Source: an uncultured Prevotellaceae bacterium (GTDB taxonomy: Bacteria > Bacteroidota > Bacteroidia > Bacteroidales > Bacteroidaceae). Taken from it: a stretch of 64,000 bases of DNA. Every line of letters starts with the position of its first letter. Position 1 is the first letter of the stretch. Both the position numbers and the translations under genes were made by a program. The notes under the pieces are model-generated. The model was not told where the DNA came from and made no database searches. It saw only the letters and a list, made by a program, of their open reading frames with translations. The stretch lies in the NCBI GenBank assembly GCA_900316355.1, contig ONCQ01000006.1, positions 50,900 to 114,899 on the forward strand, in the 5' to 3' direction. Positions 1-7,738 of this stretch are shown in pieces.

Positions 1-1
1 G

Positions 2-844
2 CTGATGCCATTCCGTTCGAATCTGCTTACTGGGGGGAAATGGCACTACCAGCACGGCCACACGCGTACAGCCTACGACTTCTTCGACTGTTATATCGAC
101 GCCGCCACGCATCCCATTTTCGCACAGGACTCACTGCTTACAAAGGACCCTCAGCTGCCGATGACAGCCTATCTGGCAGTTTTCTCCGCACAAAAGGAGG
201 GCATGACAGACGCTGTCATCAAACATACGCCTCTGGCAAAGTTGGCAGGGCAGCGCACGGATATGGTACAGGAGTACTATGCGAGGGCATGGGAGGCGAA
301 AGGCGACACCGCACAATGGCTGTCGGCACTCAAGGATGGCATCCGCGAGAATGGCGACAACTTATTCTTCTTCACACATCTGCTGAACTACTACACGTCC
401 AGAGAATACTGGCTGGAAGGACTCGCGCTGTCGGATTCTATGGCGACGGCTGCTGACACTGTGCCCTTGTTTTGGTATGCCAAGAGCTTGATGCTGCTGC
501 GATTGAATCGCGACGGCGAGGCAGTGAAGGCCTGTGACTCCTGCTTGCGTTTAGCACCAGAACATGTCAACGCACTATATAATAAAGGTTTGGCATTGCT
601 GAACCTAGCCATGGCTTTCGCCGAGACAGCATGCACAGACGTGAAGAATCCGCAGTGCCGTAAGGACCAGCAGACCCTGCGAGGACTCTATCAACAGGCC
701 AAAGAGCCGATGGAGCGTGTGAGACAATTGGCCCCCCATGATTCCAAACGCTGGGCGCCGGCACTCTATCGCATCTACCTACATCTGAACATGGGAAAGG
801 AGTTTGATGAGATGGATCGCATACTAAAGAAACAAAGCTCTTGA
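2..844 (+). CDS. TPR-repeat protein, 5' end outside the window
   Basis: The open frame runs into the left edge of the window, so the N-terminus and any signal peptide are missing. The visible ~280 residues are alpha-helical with TPR-like units: a repeat around residues 185-205 (AL.Y.KGLALL) follows a unit with conserved G/A/L/Y spacing. No catalytic motif is seen. The stop codon overlaps the TTG start of the histidine kinase gene (TTGA at 841-844), which suggests translational coupling. TPR proteins next to TPR-bearing kinases are common in Bacteroidales, so a partner role for the kinase is plausible, but that is inference from position only. Confidence 0.7.
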   Translation: MMPFRSNLLTGGKWHYQHGHTRTAYDFFDCYIDAATHPIFAQDSLLTKDPQLPMTAYLAVFSAQKEGMTDAVIKHTPLAKLAGQRTDMVQEYYARAWEAKGDTAQWLSALKDGIRENGDNLFFFTHLLNYYTSREYWLEGLALSDSMATAADTVPLFWYAKSLMLLRLNRDGEAVKACDSCLRLAPEHVNALYNKGLALLNLAMAFAETACTDVKNPQCRKDQQTLRGLYQQAKEPMERVRQLAPHDSKRWAPALYRIYLHLNMGKEFDEMDRILKKQSS

Positions 845-3800
845 AAAAATTGCTGACAGTGGGCTTCACCGTGTCAGCGGCCATCATCATGATGTGGTGG
901 GGTTGCACACGGAAAACGACCTCTGACGATGTCGAATGCTTGCGTGTGGATTCACTCAACGAAAGAGCCTACGGATGGCACTACCGCAATGTGGACTCTG
1001 TGAGGGTGCTGGCCTGCGCAGCCTATGCAGAGGCAGAGCGCATAGGCTATGCTACAGGTAAGGCTGAAGCCCTCAACCACATGGCTTTCGAACGCTTCCA
1101 GCAGATGGATTTCGACAGCACGCTGACGCTCACAGCACGCGTTGAGGAGGTCAGTGAGGACGTAGTAGAACGTCTGGTAGCTGACGTGATGCAGATGCGC
1201 GTGGCACAACGCACAAGCGATAACTTAGCTTTTTTCCGTCATCGCGGCCATGCCTTGCAGCGTATTGCAAAGCTCTCGGAAGCACAGGAGCAGCACATGA
1301 GCAATCATGTGCGACGACGTTATGACTATGGACGTGGAGACATGCACATCGTGGCTTCCACCTATTTCTATTATCTTGACCAACGCGAGCGTGCCATCGC
1401 AGAGATTGACGAGGCTGAACGTTTCTGCCAACTTTCGACAGACACAGCTCAGTGGCTCTATTATTGTTATATGCGTGGGTCGGGAGGACTCAGCGCACGC
1501 ATGACGCCAGAAAGCGTGACCGATGAGGAGTTCGACTATCTGCTGAAATGTTTCTGGGTGGCACGTCGTGACGGCTACCTCTTCTTTGAAGCCAATGCCG
1601 AACAGTCCATGGCATCGTTCTTTGCGGACTCTGTGCGATTGCAGACTGTGCGGCAGCGACAGCCAGAGGTTGTAAAGGTGCTGGAGCAGTCCTTTGGACA
1701 AGATAATGTGGCTCAGCACATGGCAGAGTCTGCACTGGAGACTTTCACGCGCTACGATGACCTCTACCAGCGAGCTAATGCTCTTCGCACGCTGGGAGAG
1801 CTGGCCTTCGATGCGGGCGACTACCTGCAAGCCATCAACTACTTCGACTGCGCTCTAGAATGTGTGGATTGGCAACTAAGGGAGCATGCAAAAACTGTGC
1901 CCATGTGGATTGGAATCATACACGAACGAATGTCCATGGCCTATAGTGCACTCGATATGAAAGACGAGAGTGACTACAACAGGAATATCTATCTGGACAT
2001 GCTGGATATTACACGTGAAGATGCTGAGTTGGAGAGCCGCGTGGAACAGTTACATGTGCGCAGTGCGCGACAGCGTCTGATGTTGACCATCGTGGCATCT
2101 TTTGCACTGCTCACGGCTGTGTTCATATACTTGTTGGTGCGCACTTGGCGCCGCAGGACGGCGATGGAAGAACAGCTACTGAAAGAACGTATTCAACATA
2201 TACATGAAAAAGCTGATAGCCTTCTGCTGCAGCAGGCTGAGGAGCAAGAACTCATACGCGAACAGCAGGCGGCCACAGAACAGCGACTCTTGCGCGATAA
2301 GCGCCAAAATGTGGAGAAGCGTGCCAAACTTCAACTCGTGCTAGGGATTATACCCTTCCTCGATCGCATCATCCATGAGCTGACGAGGATGAAACGACAG
2401 CAGACTCCCAACGAGACATCGCTGCAGTACATCGATGAACTCTCGGAGCGCATCATCCACTACAATGACTTGCTGACAGAGTGGATACAGATGGAGCAAG
2501 GACAAATAAGCTTGCAAGTAACGACCTTCCCTCTGGCCCCTCTCTTTGATAGCCTGCGCAAGAGTCGCTTCGCCTATGAGCAGAAGAAACTTGCACTCAA
2601 CGTGGAGACCACAGATCTCAGTGTCAAGGCCGACCGTGCACTGACACTCTTCATGGTGAACACGCTGGCGGACAACGCTCGCAAGTTTACACCCGAAGGT
2701 GGCACTATTTCCATTAGCGCTACAGCTGACGAAAGTGACGGCGGTGCCTTTGTGGAGCTGTCTGTACAGGACACGGGGGTGGGACTCGCACAAGAGGACA
2801 TAGACATTATACTCAATCATAAAGTGTATGACGCGGGGCGCATAGGCAGTGGCGAGAAGGGCTATGGCTTCGGACTGATGAACTGCAAGGGCATTATCGA
2901 GAAATATCGCAAGACGAACCCGTTATTCCGCGTCTGTGAGATGGGTATCGAAAGCGTGGTGGGAGAGGGGAGCCGCTTCTGGTTCAGACTACCGAGGGCG
3001 ATGGCCGTCATGATGGTTGCGCTTTTTGCATGGAGCGTGAAGGCGGCTACGCTTCCGCAGGTTGAGGCGCTGGCAGATTCCGTGTATTACTGTAACCTAG
3101 AAGGACGCTATACCGATGCGCTGACGTTTGCCGACAGCGCATTCATGGTAATCAGTCGCAACCACGTCACGCACCATCGTAATAGCCACGAACGCTTGAC
3201 ACTCACGGACATGGGAGTGGAGCCCATCGAACTGGTGTGGCTTAAACGTGGTGAACCCATTGATTTTTCATTGCTGCTGGGACTTAGAAATGAAATTGCC
3301 GTGGCAGCCCTTGCGCAGAAGAACTGGTCAATCTATCGCTATAACAACGCCATCTATACACGGCTTTACAAGCTCTCGAATCAAGACACGACCCTTGAGA
3401 ATTTCTGTCTGCAGACAGAGCGTGCTCAACAGCGCGACCGCTACGGGTTGTTCCTGCTTGTGGCCTTACTGCTTACAAGCATGGTGGCTTTCTACCTGCT
3501 GTGGGCACGCCCAAGAATGCATTTCCGTAAGAAAATGAAGGCACTCAACGATGAGGAGCTGCAGCAGCTGCAAGAGAAAAAGAATGCAGAGAGTGAACAG
3601 CGGCAGTCGGATATTGAGATGGCGGAGGATGAGCACCATCGCAGACTCTATGAGGAGGAACGTCTGCATGTGCAAAACCAAATTATTGACAACTGCCTAT
3701 CTACCATCAAGCATGAGACGATGTACTATCCAGGACGTATTCAACAGCTTGCTAGACGCCTGCGTGAAAACGCTACAAGTAAAGTAGCCAATGCAACTGC

Positions 3801-4446
3801 GGACAACGCTGCAAATGTTGATGACACTTCCACAGAGCTCCTAAAGATGCTGTCTGAGACGGCGGACTATTACAGGGAGGTGCATACGCTGTTGAGCGAA
3901 CAGGCACAGAGGCAGTCCGAAGCCGTGAACTTCCGCAGACGTAGTATCGTGGCGGAGGAATTGTTGCAGGGAATACTGCAACGCTGTAAGATGCTATCGC
4001 GAAAGACTGAAATGGACATCGTGCTCGACACAGTGAACAATCTAGGAAACGTCCCCTTCCGTGGTGACCCAGATCTCATAGAGCTGCTTATCGAGCGACT
4101 CATAGAGGGCGAAGCCAATCTGATGAAAGGGGAGGGGAGTGGCGAGTTGGAGTGCCTTCCGCTACACCTTACAGTGAAGAGTGATGGTAATTTCGCACGC
4201 CTCATACTGGAGAACCCCTTCCTTGCACTCGATGAAGACAGCCTGCATGAACTATTCATGCCACATGAAGGTGGTATCGCTTTCCTTGTCGCCAAGCAAA
4301 TCATTCGTGAACACGACACTTTCCTCGGACACCCTGGTTGTCGTATTGCGGCAGAATCATTTGAAGAGGGACATGCGCTATGGTTCACGTTTCCTCTCGA
4401 AAGATCGGAAAGAATGGAGATAGAACATAGAAACATAAAAATATAG
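841..4446 (+). CDS. large TPR histidine kinase with a second, degenerate kinase-like half (DUF5112/DUF5113 type)
   Basis: 1201 residues from a TTG start that overlaps the upstream stop. The N-terminus resembles a lipoprotein signal with Cys22. TPR-like helices follow to about residue 400, then a membrane segment at ~413-433 and a coiled coil. The first kinase core has a candidate phospho-His at H512 (RIIHELTRM), an N-box around residue 611 (DNARKF), a G1 box near 642 (DTGVGL) and a G2 box near 674 (GYGFGLMNC). A second hydrophobic stretch starts near residue 721, another membrane span lies at ~870-888, then a coiled coil, H958 (STIKHETMYYP) and an ATPase-like domain whose glycine boxes are degenerate. 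The family assignment is from memory of Bacteroidales proteins. It probably signals to the response regulator encoded 20 nt downstream. Confidence 0.82.
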   Translation: MKKLLTVGFTVSAAIIMMWWGCTRKTTSDDVECLRVDSLNERAYGWHYRNVDSVRVLACAAYAEAERIGYATGKAEALNHMAFERFQQMDFDSTLTLTARVEEVSEDVVERLVADVMQMRVAQRTSDNLAFFRHRGHALQRIAKLSEAQEQHMSNHVRRRYDYGRGDMHIVASTYFYYLDQRERAIAEIDEAERFCQLSTDTAQWLYYCYMRGSGGLSARMTPESVTDEEFDYLLKCFWVARRDGYLFFEANAEQSMASFFADSVRLQTVRQRQPEVVKVLEQSFGQDNVAQHMAESALETFTRYDDLYQRANALRTLGELAFDAGDYLQAINYFDCALECVDWQLREHAKTVPMWIGIIHERMSMAYSALDMKDESDYNRNIYLDMLDITREDAELESRVEQLHVRSARQRLMLTIVASFALLTAVFIYLLVRTWRRRTAMEEQLLKERIQHIHEKADSLLLQQAEEQELIREQQAATEQRLLRDKRQNVEKRAKLQLVLGIIPFLDRIIHELTRMKRQQTPNETSLQYIDELSERIIHYNDLLTEWIQMEQGQISLQVTTFPLAPLFDSLRKSRFAYEQKKLALNVETTDLSVKADRALTLFMVNTLADNARKFTPEGGTISISATADESDGGAFVELSVQDTGVGLAQEDIDIILNHKVYDAGRIGSGEKGYGFGLMNCKGIIEKYRKTNPLFRVCEMGIESVVGEGSRFWFRLPRAMAVMMVALFAWSVKAATLPQVEALADSVYYCNLEGRYTDALTFADSAFMVISRNHVTHHRNSHERLTLTDMGVEPIELVWLKRGEPIDFSLLLGLRNEIAVAALAQKNWSIYRYNNAIYTRLYKLSNQDTTLENFCLQTERAQQRDRYGLFLLVALLLTSMVAFYLLWARPRMHFRKKMKALNDEELQQLQEKKNAESEQRQSDIEMAEDEHHRRLYEEERLHVQNQIIDNCLSTIKHETMYYPGRIQQLARRLRENATSKVANATADNAANVDDTSTELLKMLSETADYYREVHTLLSEQAQRQSEAVNFRRRSIVAEELLQGILQRCKMLSRKTEMDIVLDTVNNLGNVPFRGDPDLIELLIERLIEGEANLMKGEGSGELECLPLHLTVKSDGNFARLILENPFLALDEDSLHELFMPHEGGIAFLVAKQIIREHDTFLGHPGCRIAAESFEEGHALWFTFPLERSERMEIEHRNIKI

Positions 4447-4459
4447 AAATATAGAAATC
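4420..4459 (+). repeat. short tandem repeat, 8-bp unit ATAGAAAT/C
   Basis: Imperfect copies of an 8-bp unit span the end of the kinase gene and the spacer before the response regulator (ATAGAAAC, then two ATAGAAAT). It belongs to a set of octamer-type spacer repeats seen elsewhere in the window. Confidence 0.6.
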
Positions 4460-4465
4460 AAAGAT

Positions 4466-5188
4466 ATGGATCCATTCAAAGTAATCATTGTAGAAGACGT
4501 AAAGCTTGAACTGAAGGGCACAGAAGAGATCTTCCGCACGGATATCCCTGAAGCCGAAGTGTTGGGAACGGCTATGAACGAAAGCGAGCTATGGTCGTTG
4601 ATGCGTCAAGCACTGCCTGACCTTCTGCTACTTGATCTGGGGTTGGGCGGTTCTACCACCGTGGGCGTGGACATCTGCCGACAGGTGCATACTAATTACC
4701 CCGATGTGAAGGTGCTCATCTTTACGGGCGAAATCCTCAACGAACGTCTCTGGGTGGACGCACTCACAGCAGGTGCTGACGGTATCATCTTGAAGACGGG
4801 TGAACTGTTAACACGTAACGACGTACGCTTAGTGATGGACGGCCGACGTCTGGTTTTTAATCAGCCTATCCTTGAGAAGATTGTGGCTCGCTTTAAGAAA
4901 AGCGTCATCAACGAGACACGTCGCTCAGATGCCGTCATCGACTACGACATCGATGAGTACGACGAACGTTTCCTGCGACATCTGGCTCTCGGTTACACTA
5001 AGGAAATGATTGCGGCGCTTAGGGGCATGCCATTTGGCGTGAAAAGCCTGGAGAAGCGACAGGCAGACCTCATAAACAGACTATTCTCTGAGAATGAACG
5101 CAGTGGTGTGAATGCCACGCGACTGGTGGTTCGCGCACTGCAGCTACGCATCATCGATTTGGACCATCTGAAAGCCGACGATGAATAA
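4466..5188 (+). CDS. response regulator with C-terminal helix-turn-helix-like region
   Basis: 240 residues. A CheY-like receiver covers residues ~4-125: acidic pocket at E10/D11, phospho-acceptor D57 in LLLLDLGLGG, a Thr in the IFTGE strand and Lys in GIILKTGE. The C-terminal ~80 residues are helical with a LuxR-like layout (LRHLALGYTKEMIAALRGM..), but the HTH is divergent, and I recall this tail being classed as a separate DUF in Bacteroidales. It lies directly downstream of the histidine kinase, making a TPR-kinase-regulator operon. It is likely a DNA-binding output protein; the target genes cannot be told from the sequence. Confidence 0.85.
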   Translation: MDPFKVIIVEDVKLELKGTEEIFRTDIPEAEVLGTAMNESELWSLMRQALPDLLLLDLGLGGSTTVGVDICRQVHTNYPDVKVLIFTGEILNERLWVDALTAGADGIILKTGELLTRNDVRLVMDGRRLVFNQPILEKIVARFKKSVINETRRSDAVIDYDIDEYDERFLRHLALGYTKEMIAALRGMPFGVKSLEKRQADLINRLFSENERSGVNATRLVVRALQLRIIDLDHLKADDE

Positions 5189-5227
5189 AGCACCGTCTTT
5201 AAACATCCTTACTCGTTTTTACTATTC

Positions 5228-7528
5228 ATGAATCTCAGCGAACTCAATGACGCCCAACGTGCGGCGGTTGAATATATTGACGGACCTTCACTTGTGATTG
5301 CAGGTGCAGGCTCTGGAAAGACGCGTGTGCTGACCTATAAGATTGCATACCTGTTGAATCAGGGAATGGCGCCATGGAACATTTTGGCGCTAACCTTCAC
5401 CAATAAAGCGGCAGAAGAGATGAAAACGCGTATTGCGTTACAAGTGGGTGGCGAGCAGGCACAACGCCTGTGGATGGGTACCTTCCACAGCATCTTCGCA
5501 CGCATCTTGCGCATTGAGCACGAGGCCATAGGCTTCACTGCAGACTTCACCATCTACGACGCTGCAGATAGCAAGAGCTTGGTTAAGAGCATTATTCGTG
5601 AGATGCAGCTCGATGATAAAGTGTACAAGCCTGGTGCTGTCCTTGGACATATCTCATCTGCCAAGAACAAACTCATCTTGCCATCGCAATACCAGTCGAA
5701 TCCAGAACTATACAAAGCAGATCAAGCGAGCAAGATTCCAGCTACTGGCGAAATATACCGGCGCTATTGGGCACGCTGCAGACAGTCTGATGCACTGGAC
5801 TTTGACGATATACTGCTCTATACCTATCTGCTCTTTGCCAAATACCCTGACATCTTAAACCGATATGAGGAGCGTTTCGATTTCATCCTTGTGGATGAGT
5901 ATCAAGATACGAACTACGCTCAACACGCTATCGTGTGGCAGCTATCGCAACATAAAAAGAAGGTTTGCGTGGTAGGAGATGATGCGCAGAGTATTTATAG
6001 CTTTCGTGGAGCCAATATTGACAACATCCTCACATTCCAAAAGTTATATAATGGTGCAAAGCTGTTCAAATTGGAGCGCAACTACCGTTCGACACAGAAC
6101 ATCGTGGGAGCTGCCAACAGCGTCATCAAACATAACCATGGACAGATTTATAAAGAAGTGTACTCAGAGAAACCGCAAGGTGATCCCATCCATGTGTATA
6201 GCTTCTTCAGTGATTTGGAGGAGGCTGCCGGTGTGGCCAAGAAAATCATAGGGCTACATCGCTTCGACCATATAGCGTGGAATGAGATTGCCATTCTATA
6301 TCGTACGAACAAACAGAGCCGTACCTTTGAGGAAGCCTTCCGTAAGCAAGATATCCCATATCGCGTCTATGGCAATACCTCATTCTACCAACGCAAGGAA
6401 ATCAAGGACGTCATCGCTTATTTCCGCTTGACTGTGAACCCCAATGATGAGGAAGCACTCAAACGTGTCATCAACTATCCCGCACGTGGTATAGGACAGA
6501 CATCGCAGCAGAAAATACTGTCGGCAGCCACTGAGAATAATGTGGGCGTGTGGCAGGTGCTGACGAATCCGGATGCATTCAATGTGGATATCAATCGTGG
6601 CACAGCTGCGAAAGTATACGGGTTCGTACAGCTAATAGAAAGCTTTAGAGCTGTTGTAAATCAAGAAGATGCCGCAACTCTTGGTAAACGCATCGCACAG
6701 GAGTCCGGTATTGTGGCGAATATTTTCAGAGGCCGTGAACCAGAGGATATAGCGCATCAGGAGAACCTTCAGGAGTTGTTGGACGGCTTACAACAATTTG
6801 TGGATGATAGGGTAGAGGAAGAAGGTGGTGAAAGCATTTATCTTTCTCATTATCTTCAAGATGTAGCACTTGTTACAGACCTCGACGAAAGCGATGACGA
6901 GCAGAAGGAGAAGGTAACACTGATGACAGTTCATGCGGCAAAAGGATTAGAATTCAGAGTTGTATTCGTCGTTGGAATGGAAGAAAATCTATTTCCGAAC
7001 CAGATGTCCAATTCGTCGCCACGCGAGATGGAAGAGGAACGACGCCTTTTCTATGTGGCGCTTACACGCGCGCAAGAACAGTGTTATTTATCACATGCAC
7101 AGAATCGATATCTTAACGGCAAAAGTGAGTTTGCGATGCCTAGTTGTTTCTTGAGAGAAATTGATACACACTTTTTGAAGCAAGAGAATGCCGAAGGAGT
7201 GAAGCCTCCGCGTCCGCGCAGTTTCTCTAAATTTGCATTTGACGAAGACAGTAAGCCGTCACCATCGTTTTCCCGACAGTCTTACGGACAGCCGTCACAT
7301 TTTACCAGACTTTCCAGTTCCTCAGCAACTGTTGATACACCTGTGTCACAGACGAACACATCAGCAGGCACACTGACTATAGGATGTCACATACAGCATG
7401 CTCGTTTTGGTCGTGGAACCGTCATTGCGCTCTCAGGCACAGGTATCGATGCTAAGGCAACCGTAGATTTCGAGAATGTTGGTACTAAACAACTTCTCTT
7501 ACGCTTTGCAAAATTTGTGGTCGTGTGA
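5228..7528 (+). CDS. pcrA: UvrD/PcrA-type DNA helicase
   Basis: 766 residues, the usual size for PcrA/UvrD superfamily 1A 3'-5' DNA helicases. It has a Q-motif region (LNDAQRAAV), Walker A GAGSGKT at residues 26-32, motif II DEYQDT from residue 223, motif III GDDAQSIYSFRGA, motif V VHAAKGLEF and motif VI VALTRAQE. The C-terminal tail (GRGTVIALSG, then LLLRFAKF) matches the RNA polymerase-binding tail typical of PcrA. Role by family: unwinding in nucleotide excision repair, displacement of RecA and removal of stalled RNA polymerase. It begins 39 nt after the response regulator and may be co-transcribed with it. Confidence 0.93.
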   Translation: MNLSELNDAQRAAVEYIDGPSLVIAGAGSGKTRVLTYKIAYLLNQGMAPWNILALTFTNKAAEEMKTRIALQVGGEQAQRLWMGTFHSIFARILRIEHEAIGFTADFTIYDAADSKSLVKSIIREMQLDDKVYKPGAVLGHISSAKNKLILPSQYQSNPELYKADQASKIPATGEIYRRYWARCRQSDALDFDDILLYTYLLFAKYPDILNRYEERFDFILVDEYQDTNYAQHAIVWQLSQHKKKVCVVGDDAQSIYSFRGANIDNILTFQKLYNGAKLFKLERNYRSTQNIVGAANSVIKHNHGQIYKEVYSEKPQGDPIHVYSFFSDLEEAAGVAKKIIGLHRFDHIAWNEIAILYRTNKQSRTFEEAFRKQDIPYRVYGNTSFYQRKEIKDVIAYFRLTVNPNDEEALKRVINYPARGIGQTSQQKILSAATENNVGVWQVLTNPDAFNVDINRGTAAKVYGFVQLIESFRAVVNQEDAATLGKRIAQESGIVANIFRGREPEDIAHQENLQELLDGLQQFVDDRVEEEGGESIYLSHYLQDVALVTDLDESDDEQKEKVTLMTVHAAKGLEFRVVFVVGMEENLFPNQMSNSSPREMEEERRLFYVALTRAQEQCYLSHAQNRYLNGKSEFAMPSCFLREIDTHFLKQENAEGVKPPRPRSFSKFAFDEDSKPSPSFSRQSYGQPSHFTRLSSSSATVDTPVSQTNTSAGTLTIGCHIQHARFGRGTVIALSGTGIDAKATVDFENVGTKQLLLRFAKFVVV

Positions 7529-7669
7529 ATTAGATTCTTTCTTTTATATCATCCGTCCTAATCGGTGTTATGTTTAATAGGAGGTGTAATATATCTTCTT
7601 AAATCTTCTATATATGACTCTCCCTCATTGAATAAAACGACGGAAATAGATAGAAAAAGTCGAAGAGAG

Positions 7670-7700
7670 TTGGCAGAATCAGCAAAATCATATAACTTTG
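7670..7700 (+). promoter_or_regulatory. Bacteroidota-type promoter for the secreted HEGSH protein
   Basis: The -33 element TTGG at 7670-7673 and -7 element TAACTTTG at 7693-7700 are separated by 19 nt and match the TTTG/TAnnTTTG consensus. The start codon lies 39 nt downstream of the -7 box. The rest of the 7529-7738 spacer shows nothing else I can name. Confidence 0.7.
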
Positions 7701-7738
7701 CAGCAGATATGGTTAAGTAAACTAATAATAATACCAAT

